A stretch of DNA of 20,111 bases, from the NCBI GenBank assembly GCA_964652975.1, contig CAZZCN010000057.1, forward strand, positions 1 to 20,111, written 5' to 3'. The notes under the pieces were generated by a model. It saw only the letters and a list, made by a program, of their open reading frames with translations. It was not told the origin of the DNA and did no database searches. Of the stretch, positions 1 through 9,201 are shown piece after piece. The stretch comes from CAZZCN01 sp964652975. GTDB lineage: Bacteria; Bacillota; Clostridia; Saccharofermentanales; UBA5734. Both the position numbers and the translations under genes were made by a program. Position 1 is the first letter of the stretch. Every line of letters begins with the position of its first letter.

Positions 1-1959
1 GAGATTGATATACCGGCTCATGCACAATTTTTGATAAAAAACATACCCCAGATAAAATGTGAAATTGATAATGCGGATCTCGGAAACTGGACCGTTTGTA
101 TAGGCAACGAACAAACCTATAATATAATTGAACAGATTGTTATTGAATTGGTAGAAATATTCAGTGCGGATATCATTCATATCGGTGGAGACGAGTTAGA
201 GTTTTATGACATACCACATTTAAACTATTGGCCTCAATGGGAAAATTGCAAATGCTGTGAGGAACGAGCAAAAACAGAAAATATGAATACGAAGAGGGAA
301 TATTTTTATTATTTTCTTCGCAGAGTATATGGGATTTTACAAAAGTACGGCAAAAGAATGATGATGTGGAATGATGGGATTGATATTTCGCAGTCTCCTA
401 ATCTTCCGAGGGATATATTAATCCATTTTTGGCGTATTGCAATGGATACTCGTGGACCGAATCAAGGGTGCAGTTTGGAGCGTTTTTTAGAGGAAGGCTT
501 TGAAGTGGTAAATTCCTCTTATTTAGAAACCTACATTGATTGCTATATTAAAGAGGAAAAACTTGCAAAATGGTCGCCCTTCTCCTCGTTAAAATGTGAT
601 GATAAATACAAAAAGCAAATTTTGGGCGGTGAAATGTGTGCATGGGAGGGTAAAAAACACTTTGCCTGGACCCTGCCGAGTGCCATTGTTATGTTTGGGG
701 AAAGGCTTTGGAACGAAAAGCCAGCAATTATTAATCAAGAGTACGAAGTTGAAATAACTAAGATTGTATTAGGGACTGATGTGCCGAAAGGGTTTAATTT
801 GTATAAGCTTTTAGGCGGTTGCATTTTGCCGTTAGACGATGAAAGAAGAGGATATTACAGCAACAATCAAAGTGAAATCCGGGAACTGGATGAGGGTATT
901 GGAATTTTAAGTAATATCAAAAATCAGCCAGCAATTACAAAAGAATATATAGCTTGTTTGGAATGGGTTAAAGAGAAAATTCTTTCTATTCAAACAATTA
1001 ATTACGAACGATTTGAAGAGATTATCAACGAAGTATTGAGGAACACAATATGGAGTACTTATGAAGAAGCGCTTTTTATTGTGCTGATCGAAAAAGGCAC
1101 TAACTTTGATAATAACGATTTAAAAGAAGTCTTTTTAAATTTTACTTTGCCAAATGATTATCGTGATATAAAAACCAATATCAGAAATGGCATCCTTCCG
1201 CCATTCACAACACTTTTTTCTGAGAAGCATGAAATGTCGGGAAATGCCTATCTTGTATGGGCAGTAGCTTTCCTGGGCAACCATGACCTTGCGTTCGAAT
1301 TTGCCAATATGGAAGCATCTATTTACTTAAAGGATGAACAATTGGAAAATTACATTTTTTCTGCAGTTTTTTTAAGTGAATATATTTTGTCCAGAGATTT
1401 AGAACGGTCAAAAAACGTTGCAATGGATCTTTTAAAAACAGAAAAAGGAGCGGAAAAAAGATTTGACAAGATTGCAGAGAAACTTATAAAAAAGCATCTT
1501 GGCGATTCTAACCAAAAGAACATTTCCGATACCACCAATATTATTAAAACGGCCTTCACTATAAACAGATCCATCTGTGAAAAAACCTTAAGGATTATTA
1601 AAATACCGAGCACAGTAAAAAGTTTTAATATCGAAAAAAAAGAAACAGAATTTGAATTAGAGATTCAATATGTTACTACACCTGTTATTAAGGATGGAAG
1701 CTGTGAACTTGTCGCCACACTTCAAAATAACACGGATAGAAGCTTTAGTGGTGCATTTTCGTTGAGTTGCGACGACAACAGACTTGATTGCCATTTTATG
1801 GATGAGAGCATAGTAGTAACAGGCTACAACAAAAGAGAATTCAGTTTTTCAATTCATTCCAAACAAATTATTAAGAACCTACCCACCAGACTAACATTGA
1901 ATGCTTTTGATGAAAAACAAGGGATATCAGTTAAAAGTGAATTTGGCATTTTTATATAA
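1..1959 (+). CDS. GH20 beta-N-acetylhexosaminidase with degenerate ADP-ribosylglycohydrolase-like C-terminal half (5' truncated)
   Basis: The reading frame is open from base 1, so the gene starts upstream; 652 residues are visible. The first residues read EIDIPAHA, the GH20 signature upstream of the active site. HIGGDE gives the catalytic Asp-Glu pair at visible residues 64-65, used in GH20 for substrate-assisted removal of terminal GlcNAc or GalNAc. MMMWNDG and GGEMCAWE are typical later barrel segments, and the barrel ends near residue 235. Residues ~349-540 align by eye with the stand-alone ADP-ribosylglycohydrolase at 12592-14535 (KG-NF---DL, NIRNGILPP against NFRRGIKPP, then W---GN--LA-E-A), but the Asp metal motifs are gone and about 100 residues are missing. 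Residues ~550-652 match the beta-sandwich of the same protein. No signal peptide can be judged. The GH20 call is secure; the tail is probably non-catalytic. Confidence 0.9.
   Translation, partial: EIDIPAHAQFLIKNIPQIKCEIDNADLGNWTVCIGNEQTYNIIEQIVIELVEIFSADIIHIGGDELEFYDIPHLNYWPQWENCKCCEERAKTENMNTKREYFYYFLRRVYGILQKYGKRMMMWNDGIDISQSPNLPRDILIHFWRIAMDTRGPNQGCSLERFLEEGFEVVNSSYLETYIDCYIKEEKLAKWSPFSSLKCDDKYKKQILGGEMCAWEGKKHFAWTLPSAIVMFGERLWNEKPAIINQEYEVEITKIVLGTDVPKGFNLYKLLGGCILPLDDERRGYYSNNQSEIRELDEGIGILSNIKNQPAITKEYIACLEWVKEKILSIQTINYERFEEIINEVLRNTIWSTYEEALFIVLIEKGTNFDNNDLKEVFLNFTLPNDYRDIKTNIRNGILPPFTTLFSEKHEMSGNAYLVWAVAFLGNHDLAFEFANMEASIYLKDEQLENYIFSAVFLSEYILSRDLERSKNVAMDLLKTEKGAEKRFDKIAEKLIKKHLGDSNQKNISDTTNIIKTAFTINRSICEKTLRIIKIPSTVKSFNIEKKETEFELEIQYVTTPVIKDGSCELVATLQNNTDRSFSGAFSLSCDDNRLDCHFMDESIVVTGYNKREFSFSIHSKQIIKNLPTRLTLNAFDEKQGISVKSEFGIFI
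1045..1959 (+). other. Cryptic degenerate ADP-ribosylglycohydrolase-like domain plus beta-sandwich
   Basis: This is the C-terminal half of the truncated GH20 gene. It follows the order of the 12592-14535 protein: a helical segment with matching KG-NF, GI-PP and GN--LA-E-A landmarks, then a beta-sandwich. The NDDLD acidic cluster is replaced by a segment reading STYEEA, and the GYDTDCT segment has no counterpart. The alignment was made by eye, so the family assignment is inference. Confidence 0.65.
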
Positions 1960-1995
1960 ACAAAAAACCACCACTTTTACATATGGTTTTGGACA

Positions 1996-2024
1996 TTGTA
2001 AATAAAATTAAGGGAGTATAGAAT
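1996..2024 (+). promoter_or_regulatory. Weak candidate sigma-A promoter ahead of the lipoprotein genes
   Basis: TTGTAA at 1996-2001 and TAGAAT at 2019-2024 are separated by 17 bp, with the next start codon 31 bp downstream. Such matches are common by chance in A+T-rich DNA. The 96-bp gap between the GH20 gene and the GH123 gene is the longest in the + strand run before 16416, so an internal promoter is possible. Confidence 0.25.
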
Positions 2025-2055
2025 ATAAGTATAGTAAAAATGAAAGGTTATTGGT

Positions 2056-4566
2056 ATGTTGAAGAGAAAAACTATACTTATTTCCATATTAATCATAAGC
2101 TTCATATTTTCATCCTGTACTGTACAAAAGAAGGAGGAAGACCTTACTCTTTGGACTGCACCTAATACTGTTAAAATCATGCAAAATGAAAAAAAAGCTG
2201 AAAAAAATCCGGCAGTAATACAGGTGGAAAGCGCAAAAAACGAATATGAAAATGCACAGTTTCTTATTACACCTAAAACCGATGTCAAATATTACAATAT
2301 TACATTAACCGATTTAAAGAGTAGCAAAGGTGAAGTGTTTTCGAAAAAAAATATCACCGTATACAGTCAGCACTACGTCAATATTTACACAAGTTCAAAC
2401 GGACTGTTTCCAATGGGTTATTATCCGGATCCGCTTGTTCCGTTAGAAAAGGCAATTGAAAAGAACGAAAACAATATAAAAGCTGGAAATAATCAAGGTA
2501 TCTGGTTAACTTTTTATATACCAAAAGAAACTGTAACCGGTGATTATACAGGTGAAGCAACGCTTAATCTAGATGGCAAGGAGACAAAAATACCTGTCAC
2601 ATTGACTGTCTGGGATTTTTCACTCACTGACGAAAGTCATTTAAGCTCCTCTTTTAATATCTGGACATACCCATTTTTGGATATGCTGACTCCGGAAAGT
2701 AAATACAATACACAGGAACTTTACAAAATATATTACGATTTCTTTTTGGACTATAGAATATCAACAACTTTTTTGCCAACCTACAAGTACACAAAACCCG
2801 AACTTTATGTTAGCGAACTAAAAAAATATGCAAATAATCCCAAGGTCACAAACTATAATCTTCCCACCTCCATTATCAATCAAGTCAAAAACGGTATTAC
2901 TTATGGTAACATCAATATTGAACAGCTAAATGATATTTTAACTGAAATTATAAAGCAAAGCATTATGGACAAAGCCAATTATTTGAAAAAAGCATATCTT
3001 TATGTGACTGCTATAGACGAGCCTTCACCAGATAGATATGATATGGTGAAGCAGATTGATAGTTCATTTAAGGTTTTAAAGGACAAACTTGCACATCAAC
3101 TGGGAGCAGATTATGCGAATGGAATATACAGCAACCTTAGCAAAACGTATATAGGTGAATTAATTGCAACAATCAAGAATATTCCACATATAGTAACAGC
3201 GAAATATGATACAGCACTAGACGGATATGTGAATACCTTTTGCCCAACAATAGATTATTTGAATGGGGAGAAAAGCTATAAGATTTACTCTGACAGCGCA
3301 AAAAAGAATGCAGGACATATTTGGTCATATACTTGTGTTGGACCAAAATCGCCCTACCCAAGCTACCATATTGATGACAATCTCATATCCAGCAGAATCA
3401 TGCCCTGGATACAAAAGAAAATGGGGATTGAAGGAAATTTATACTGGGCCGTTAACCTTACAATGAAGATGTACCCTGATGGCACATATGGTCAGGCTGA
3501 TGTCTGGGAGGATGTTCATCTTTATCCCGATGTCAATGGTGACGGCCAACTTGTCTACCCAGGTTCCAGATACAATCAAGACGAACCAATTACCACAATA
3601 AGACTGCAATCCATTCGCGATGGATACGAGGATTATGAGTATTTGTGGCAATTAGAACAGGAATTGAACAAAGCATCCGAGAAATACGGAGTTAAATTGG
3701 ATTTAAACAACTATATAAGCGATTTGAATTATAAGCTTTTTGAAGGAACTGTCCCCATTGTGGATCCTGATGCTTTAAAGTCAGCAAGAAAAGAGATTGC
3801 TGAACTAATATTGCTATTAAAAAGTGACATAAACGGTGTCTTTCTATTAAACGGGGTTAACTCTGCAAACAAAACAGCAACTGCAACCGTCATAACAGGC
3901 AAGAAAGTAGAAGTGCTTACAAATGGGAAAGCACTAACTAATTACAAAGAGCTAAAAAATGGAAATATATATACAATCACCGTTCCGATCAGTGCGAAAA
4001 ACAACCTGTTAGAAGTGATATTCAAAAAGGGCAACAAACAATTTACAGTTAACAGGTTACTCTCTAACGATGTTAAAAAACTATTTGATTTTGAAGTTGA
4101 AAAGGAGATGAAGCAGACCACTGTTGTTCCCGAAAGTGCCTCCATCCTGTCGCTTTCGAATAACACCGACCTAGCCTTTGTAACGCAAGGCAAAAAATCC
4201 TTGCTGCTTCAAATTAAGAATGCAAGCCAGAACTACTGGAGCAGTCCAAGCATGGAGATTTCTTTTAAAGATAAACCTCTTGATATAACCGATACGCTGG
4301 CTGTTTGCCTTGATGTTATCAATCCAAATCTACAGACACCGTCCTTTGGAATCGAATTGATTGACAACGAAAAAAACTCATTAATATTAAATGACAGTTT
4401 TTGTACTGAAAACGGGAAAAGCACACTTCGGTTCAACATTCCCACCTCGAAAATCTTCAAGTTCAAAAATGTTGTTGCGATGAAAATCAATATTGGCAAT
4501 ATTCCGCAAAACAATACAAACTATAAAATTTATATTGATAATATATTTTCTGTCAACAAGCAGTAA
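2056..4566 (+). CDS. GH123/DUF4091 glycoside hydrolase lipoprotein (putative N-acetyl-beta-galactosaminidase)
   Basis: The 836-residue protein starts with a lipoprotein signal peptide (lipobox FSSC, Cys21), so it is probably tethered outside the membrane. Residues ~35-190 form the N-terminal beta-sandwich seen in GH123. The barrel follows, with TAIDEPSPDRY placing the likely catalytic Asp321-Glu322 pair of the substrate-assisted mechanism. SIRDGYEDYEYL near residue 519 is a DUF4091 hallmark. Characterised GH123 enzymes release beta-linked GalNAc; the exact substrate here is inferred. After the barrel come a small beta domain (~600-675) and a jelly-roll module (~676-836) with the FVTQGKKSL signature shared with the next lipoproteins. 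This makes the protein longer than a minimal GH123. The RBS is GAAAGG about 10 bases upstream. The next gene starts 27 bp on. Confidence 0.88.
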   Translation: MLKRKTILISILIISFIFSSCTVQKKEEDLTLWTAPNTVKIMQNEKKAEKNPAVIQVESAKNEYENAQFLITPKTDVKYYNITLTDLKSSKGEVFSKKNITVYSQHYVNIYTSSNGLFPMGYYPDPLVPLEKAIEKNENNIKAGNNQGIWLTFYIPKETVTGDYTGEATLNLDGKETKIPVTLTVWDFSLTDESHLSSSFNIWTYPFLDMLTPESKYNTQELYKIYYDFFLDYRISTTFLPTYKYTKPELYVSELKKYANNPKVTNYNLPTSIINQVKNGITYGNINIEQLNDILTEIIKQSIMDKANYLKKAYLYVTAIDEPSPDRYDMVKQIDSSFKVLKDKLAHQLGADYANGIYSNLSKTYIGELIATIKNIPHIVTAKYDTALDGYVNTFCPTIDYLNGEKSYKIYSDSAKKNAGHIWSYTCVGPKSPYPSYHIDDNLISSRIMPWIQKKMGIEGNLYWAVNLTMKMYPDGTYGQADVWEDVHLYPDVNGDGQLVYPGSRYNQDEPITTIRLQSIRDGYEDYEYLWQLEQELNKASEKYGVKLDLNNYISDLNYKLFEGTVPIVDPDALKSARKEIAELILLLKSDINGVFLLNGVNSANKTATATVITGKKVEVLTNGKALTNYKELKNGNIYTITVPISAKNNLLEVIFKKGNKQFTVNRLLSNDVKKLFDFEVEKEMKQTTVVPESASILSLSNNTDLAFVTQGKKSLLLQIKNASQNYWSSPSMEISFKDKPLDITDTLAVCLDVINPNLQTPSFGIELIDNEKNSLILNDSFCTENGKSTLRFNIPTSKIFKFKNVVAMKINIGNIPQNNTNYKIYIDNIFSVNKQ

Positions 4567-4593
4567 AAGAAGGTTGTATTAAGGAGCTATAGT

Positions 4594-5277
4594 ATGCAGT
4601 TTAAGAAAAACAGTACTTTTGTAATAATTTTATTAATGTTCATTGCATTGACCGGTTGCTCTGCAATTATAAATAACAGTTCTGAAAATAACAGTACTGA
4701 CATTAGTTCAATAGCAGTAAGCAAAGAAGATAAACTTACTGATAAGACTATTACAGAAGGTGACCCGGATGAAACAATGATTTTCGGGTTCGAAAACGAA
4801 AAAAACTTTGCTATGTTTGGTTATTTATCTTTTTTCGGTCATACTTATTTGAATGAAGAAAAGAAATTCGTAACCGAGGGCGAGAGATCAATGAGAATTG
4901 AAATGATAGGCGAACCTGCACTTGGAAACAGCATATGGCCGCGATTGCAACTTAAAACAAAAAACGAAAATTATAAGCCCAGCAAAGATATCAAAAATTA
5001 CAAAGCGGTTAGCTTTGACTTGTTTAATTACTCAGGTGAGACAATAACAATCCATTTTGGTATTTTTGATATTGACTATGTTTATTTCGGAGAAGTATTT
5101 ACAGCCGGTCATGGTAAATGGACAACAGTCAGACTTCCGTTTGATTTCACCAAGCTGGAGAATATGAATTTCAAAACCGGTGAACTTGGCATGTTTGAGA
5201 TTAGACTTGATAATACCAAGGACATCAATAAGCCTTTAAAGCTATTTATTGATAACATGAAATTTGAGAAGAAATAG
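4594..5277 (+). CDS. Small lipoprotein with a single jelly-roll carbohydrate-binding-like module
   Basis: The 227-residue protein has a lipoprotein signal peptide (lipobox LTGC, Cys22), then a Ser/Asn-rich linker to about residue 60. A single beta-rich module fills the rest. It carries FGFENEKN, FVTEGERSM, YKAVSFDLFNYSG and a final LFIDNMKF, a pattern typical of galactose-binding-like or CBM-like jelly rolls. The same landmarks occur at the C-terminus of the GH123 protein and in the next two genes. There is no catalytic domain. It is probably a surface-exposed glycan-binding protein working with GH123 and the transporter, though this role is inferred from architecture and position. AGGAG at 4582-4586 lies 7 bases before the ATG. 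No named family is recognised with certainty. Confidence 0.8.
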   Translation: MQFKKNSTFVIILLMFIALTGCSAIINNSSENNSTDISSIAVSKEDKLTDKTITEGDPDETMIFGFENEKNFAMFGYLSFFGHTYLNEEKKFVTEGERSMRIEMIGEPALGNSIWPRLQLKTKNENYKPSKDIKNYKAVSFDLFNYSGETITIHFGIFDIDYVYFGEVFTAGHGKWTTVRLPFDFTKLENMNFKTGELGMFEIRLDNTKDINKPLKLFIDNMKFEKK

Positions 5278-5280
5278 GGG
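5276..5280 (+). promoter_or_regulatory. Ribosome binding site that sets a GTG start
   Basis: AGGGG overlaps the stop codon of the preceding gene and lies 10 bases before the GTG at 5291. It favours that start over the upstream TTG at 5264. Confidence 0.55.
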
Positions 5281-5290
5281 TGTTGAGAGC

Positions 5291-6472
5291 GTGTTAAAGA
5301 GATTGATTCTGATTCTGTTTTCTATAATTAACATAATTCTACTGGCTTCCTGCGGTGCAAACAATCCGGGAGTTGACAAAGAGTCACCTGTCATTAAACT
5401 TTTAGGTGAAAGCAGTATTGAAATGCAGGCACAAAAAAATGTGCGCCTTCCTGGTGTCAGCGTTTTTGATAATTTAGACAAGGATATCATAGCAAGCACA
5501 GAAATAAAATCCCCTTCGGGCAAGGAGATTGCTGTTCATTCGGATGGAAGTTTTTCACCAATTGAACTAGGTGAATATACTATCTCCTATTATGCCAAAG
5601 ACTCCAGCGGCAATGAATCAAAACCGCTTACGGTAATATGTAAAATTGTTGATACAACCAAGCCTGTTCTCAAAATGCCATTGGTATTCGACTTTATAGA
5701 CTCTAAATTAGACGAGCAACCTGTGTATTGGCAAGGCAGTAAAATCATAGTTCCGGCAATTGATTCAGAAGACTTTTTTGAAACGAAAATCATTGTTCAG
5801 GTAAAAGACCCAGGTGGTAAGATGGTTTCTAATGTGAAATCTACAAATGATAGTTTCCTGCTCGACAAAGCAGGCATTTATGAAATAAGTTATAAGGCTA
5901 CCGAGGAAAGAGCAAATGGTTTAACAAGCGTTCCATTTATTTTGAAAATTGAATCTAAAAACAATCGCATTATCAGCAGTTTTGAAGATCAAAAGCAGAT
6001 TAATGCCGTTGAAGTTGGAGGCGCCAACCTTAATGATGGCAATCCCGTAAAGTTCTTAAATGAGAAGAAAATGGCTCCGGAATTTGTAACTGACGGGCAA
6101 AGTTCGTTAAAAATTGTGGTTAAGGGTACAAAGGGCGGCTCTAACCTTACCAGCTATCCGGGTATCACCTTCTCAGGAAAAAGTGTCGGGTATAATAATT
6201 ATGATAACATAAAATTTGTCAGCTTTGACGTAATCAACTGGAACAAGGCAGCAAATGAAATTGTGTTTGTTGTTAAGAACAAGAACGGTGATGCTTATGA
6301 GCAGAATATCAAACTAAATCCCTACGAAAAGAAAAGTGTCAAGGTCGCTGTCACCGATATTAAAGCAGTTATAAAGAATGTCTCCTACATCTCTTCCCTC
6401 ACTGTATGGACCTGGGGTTTCAGTGAAGGACAAAAAACATTCTACTTCGATAACTTTCAATTATTGAAATAA
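5291..6472 (+). CDS. Lipoprotein with two Ig-like domains and a C-terminal jelly-roll module
   Basis: I chose the GTG at 5291 because AGGGG (5276-5280) lies 10 bases upstream and the product then begins directly with a lipoprotein signal peptide (lipobox LASC, Cys21). A TTG at 5264 is in frame but lies inside the previous gene and has no good RBS. The 393-residue protein has a DUF5011/HYR-type Ig-like domain (~30-125; SPVIKLLG, GEYTISYYAKDSSGN), a second Ig-like domain (~128-222; AGIYEISYKAT) and a jelly roll from ~225 to the end (FVTDGQSSLKI, IKFVSFDVINW, FYFDNFQLL). It is non-catalytic. The Ig domains probably act as stalks holding the binding module away from the membrane. It sits 13 bp after the previous gene and 18 bp before the next. 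Confidence 0.8.
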   Translation: MLKRLILILFSIINIILLASCGANNPGVDKESPVIKLLGESSIEMQAQKNVRLPGVSVFDNLDKDIIASTEIKSPSGKEIAVHSDGSFSPIELGEYTISYYAKDSSGNESKPLTVICKIVDTTKPVLKMPLVFDFIDSKLDEQPVYWQGSKIIVPAIDSEDFFETKIIVQVKDPGGKMVSNVKSTNDSFLLDKAGIYEISYKATEERANGLTSVPFILKIESKNNRIISSFEDQKQINAVEVGGANLNDGNPVKFLNEKKMAPEFVTDGQSSLKIVVKGTKGGSNLTSYPGITFSGKSVGYNNYDNIKFVSFDVINWNKAANEIVFVVKNKNGDAYEQNIKLNPYEKKSVKVAVTDIKAVIKNVSYISSLTVWTWGFSEGQKTFYFDNFQLLK

Positions 6473-6490
6473 AAAATGGGGTAAAAAGAA

Positions 6491-9149
6491 ATGAAAATAA
6501 AAAAGAGTTACAAACGAATACTGCTTTTTTCAGCTATATCAATAGTTTTCCTGCTTATCTCCTGCTCCAGACAGCAAGAGATAAAAATTGAGCCGAAAGT
6601 AGACATGAAGATTTCGACCAGTAATATTATTGAACTGGGAGCTACTTTTATGATGCCGGCATATGAGTTGATCAATGCTCCTGCCAAGTCATCGGTAGAA
6701 GCTGTTATAACTGACATGGACAAAAATGCTGTTTCTATCGAAAAAGACAGCGTAAAATTCAGCAAAGAAGGTACGTATACAATTACTTACACAGTTAAAG
6801 ACGTAGCAGGCAAAGAGCTATGCAAAAGACTTTGTGCCGTGATTGTAAAGCCCAATATCAGCCCTGACATAGAGGTGATAAACATCTATACCGGTGTTAC
6901 TGTGGAATCAGGCCAGGAACTGTATGTACCTACAGCAATTGTTACGGATAATGTTGATAAAAAATTAAATGCATCCTATGAAATTTATTATTCGGACGGA
7001 AGAAAAATAAAGACAGAGAATGATAAATTTACACCGAATGTAGATTATTATGATAAAATTTATGTGAATTATTCAGCTACCGATAGGGCAGGTAATTCCT
7101 CAAAAACCTCAATTGAAATAGGTGTTCTGGGTAAAGGATATGGATTTAATTTCAGCGAAGAGCTAGATAAGCTAACAGCGCCTGACAGCCCCGCCTTGAA
7201 ATTATTTACAGCACTTTCATTTAATACAGACAAAAAGTATACAAAAGACAGCAGTCTGGGATCTATCAAATCAAAAATTACACGGAAGGGCTCGCCTGTT
7301 GGTTATGCAGTATATATGTATCCGGGTAAGGTATTTCCCACATCGGATATTACAAAATACAAGTCTATAGATATTTGGATTTATAATGCCAATAAATATG
7401 TGATTCAAAGCAAATTAACTATTGTATCAAATGAAAAGGATTGGATTCAGCATTTTGGCGAACCGGTTGATGTTGCTCCGGGCACATGGAGAAAACTCAC
7501 AGTAAATATAGAAGAACTTATTATAAGTGGTGAAGATTTAACCAATATATATCTGGTATATGTGGATGTCTTGAATAAACAGATAAACTCAAAAGACATA
7601 AATGCGACTGTCTACCTGGATAATCTAATGCTGACACCCAACCCCAAGATTCCAAAGAAAGGCAACAAACCAAAACCAATCCTCCCGTCTGATATCGGAT
7701 ACAAATTCGATAAACCCGGAGAAATGTATAATTTGGAAATGCCTAACAGTCCTCCTCTTGGAATTAAGACGATATACACCTTTAATGCTGACAAGGCTTA
7801 TACAAGAGATAAAAGCGCAGGCTCTATCAAGGCACTATTGACCAGAAACACATCGTCACTTAGTTATGCAGCTTATCTTGTACCGAAAAAAACCTTTCCG
7901 ACAGCTGATATCTCAAAATATAACGGACTGGAGATATGGGTTTACAATGCCAACAACTTTATAATCGAGACGAGAATGGCGGTAGTAACTGATGCAGTAA
8001 GCTGGACCCAGTTTTTTGGAGAGAAGATCAGGATTACTCCTAAGTCCTGGGGTAGAGTTTGGATCAGCCTCGAAAAATTAAAAAAACAAAATGTGCGTCT
8101 TTCAAATATTGCACAGGCTTATGTGGATGTAAATAATCTTACAAAAGATGCTACTAGCATAAATGCCACAATATACATGGACAACTTGTCTTTCAAAATA
8201 ATTGAGGAAGACGACGTACCGGTAACTCCGGGTGAAACTGTCAACAATACCGGATGGTACTTTGAAACTGCTGCAGAGCTGCAGATGATAGACGCTCCGG
8301 TTAATGATGCATTAGGTATAAAGACGAATTTTGTGTTTAACGCAGACAAAAAATATACGATAAACAGCAGTAACGGATCGGTTAAGGCGACAGTGACAAG
8401 AACAAATTCAGCAATGGGTTATCTTGCTTACTTTTATCCCGGCAGAGCCTTCCCGAGCGCTGATATTTCAAAATATAGCGGTCTGGAAATGTACGTTTAT
8501 AATGCAAACAGTTTTAAAACCGGTGCTAGACTTGCCATAGTTGCAGATGAAAAGACATGGACACAGTATTTCGGAGATGAAATTACCATTGAACCTTACT
8601 CATGGGGCAAGGTGTTCATAAGAATCGATGACCTGTTGATTGATGGTGTNNNNNNNNNNNNNNNNNNNNNNNNNNNNNNNNNNNNNNNNNNNNNNNNNNN
8701 NNNNNNNNNNNNNNNNNNNNNNNNNNNNNNNNNNNNNNNNNNNNNNNNNTACTTTTGATAACAGCATAGGTTCAGTAAAGGCACAAATCAAAAGAACCAC
8801 AACAATAAGAACATATGCTGCATATTTATATCCAAACAAGACATTTCCAAGTGCGGATATATCCAAATATAATGTCCTTGAAATCTCTATATTTAATCCA
8901 AATAGCTATGATCTGGGAAGTAGATTAGGACTTGTGACTGATGGAATCGCTTGGACACAGTACTTTTCCGGCAGTGTTGTTATCAAGCCCAATACCTGGA
9001 GTAAATTGTCACTTGACTTAGCTGCTTTGAAGGCTAACAATGTTAAATTAAATAATATTGCGATGGCATATGTTGAAGTTGATAATTTGCAGCCAGGCTC
9101 GCAATCGATTGATACAACTGTTTATTTGGATAACTTGTATTTCAAATAG
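6491..9149 (+). CDS. Multi-module surface lipoprotein: Ig-like domains plus at least four tandem jelly-roll modules (interrupted by assembly gap)
   Basis: This is one gene split by 100 N. The 5' part reads to 8649 and the 3' part resumes in another frame from 8750; both lie in the same repeat family, so I treat them as one protein. It has a lipoprotein signal peptide (lipobox LISC, Cys25), two Ig-like domains (to ~residue 215; GTYTITYTVKDVAG, VNYSATDRAGN) and four jelly-roll modules starting near 7142, 7697, 8252 and within the gap. Each has landmarks such as FPTADISKYNGLEIWVYNAN, WTQYFG and a final YLDNL. Module period is 555 bp (185 codons). If that spacing holds across the gap, the full product is about 939 residues. 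No catalytic domain is seen. A multivalent glycan-binding role is inferred. The RBS is GGGG at 6478-6481. Confidence 0.85.
7142..7696 (+). repeat. Jelly-roll module A of the tandem array
   Basis: First copy in the 6491-9149 gene. Landmarks are YGFNF, FNTDKKYTKDSS, YPGKVFPTSDITKY, IDIWIYNANKY, WIQHFGE and VYLDNLML. It ends with a Lys/Pro-rich linker and is the most divergent copy. Confidence 0.85.
7697..8251 (+). repeat. Jelly-roll module B of the tandem array
   Basis: Second copy, with FNADKAYTRDKS, FPTADISKYNGLEIWVYNAN, WTQFFGE and IYMDNLSF. The linker to the next module is acidic and Pro-rich (EEDDVPVTPGE). It is exactly 555 bp from the matching base in modules A and C. Confidence 0.88.
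8252..8649 (+). repeat. Jelly-roll module C of the tandem array (3' end lost in gap)
   Basis: Third copy, starting GWYFE and with FNADKKYTINSS, FPSADISKYSGLEMYVYNAN and WTQYFGDE. It breaks at LLIDGV, which aligns with LKKQNV of module B. About 34 residues of the module are missing. Confidence 0.88.
8650..8749. other. Assembly gap of 100 N inside the repeat array
   Basis: The round number of 100 N is a usual scaffolding placeholder. It falls between modules C and D, where near-identical repeats hinder assembly. The flanking frames join only if the true length is a multiple of three, which 100 is not. Holding the 555-bp module spacing predicts 261 bases, or 261 plus multiples of about 555 if whole modules were lost. 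Confidence 0.97.
8750..9149 (+). repeat. Jelly-roll module D of the tandem array (5' end lost in gap)
   Basis: Last visible copy, resuming at TFDNSIGSVKA, which aligns with TINSSNGSVKA of module C. It continues through FPSADISKYNVLEISIFNPN, WTQYFSG and VYLDNLYFK, then the stop codon. Confidence 0.88.
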
Positions 9150-9201
9150 GGAATAGTGTCAGCTACCATAAAGATAAGAAAAAAGAAAGAGGGAAAGCTA
9201 A

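Noticed and set aside
1964..1990. Inverted repeat AAAACCA / TGGTTTT with a 13-base loop after the first GH20 gene
   Set aside because: The stem is short and A+T-rich with no following T-run, so it is not a credible terminator.
2221..2240. Possible catabolite-repression (CRE) site around GGAAAGCGC
   Set aside because: The central CG and the flanking bases do not fit the consensus, and it lies within the GH123 coding region.
5264..5290. TTG start at 5264 for the Ig-like lipoprotein
   Set aside because: It overlaps the previous gene, lacks an RBS, and adds charged residues ahead of a signal peptide that begins cleanly at the GTG at 5291.
8640..9149. Treating the reading frame after the N gap as a separate gene
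   Set aside because: It would start inside the gap, and its content continues the repeat series of the upstream frame; the frame change is explained by the arbitrary gap length.
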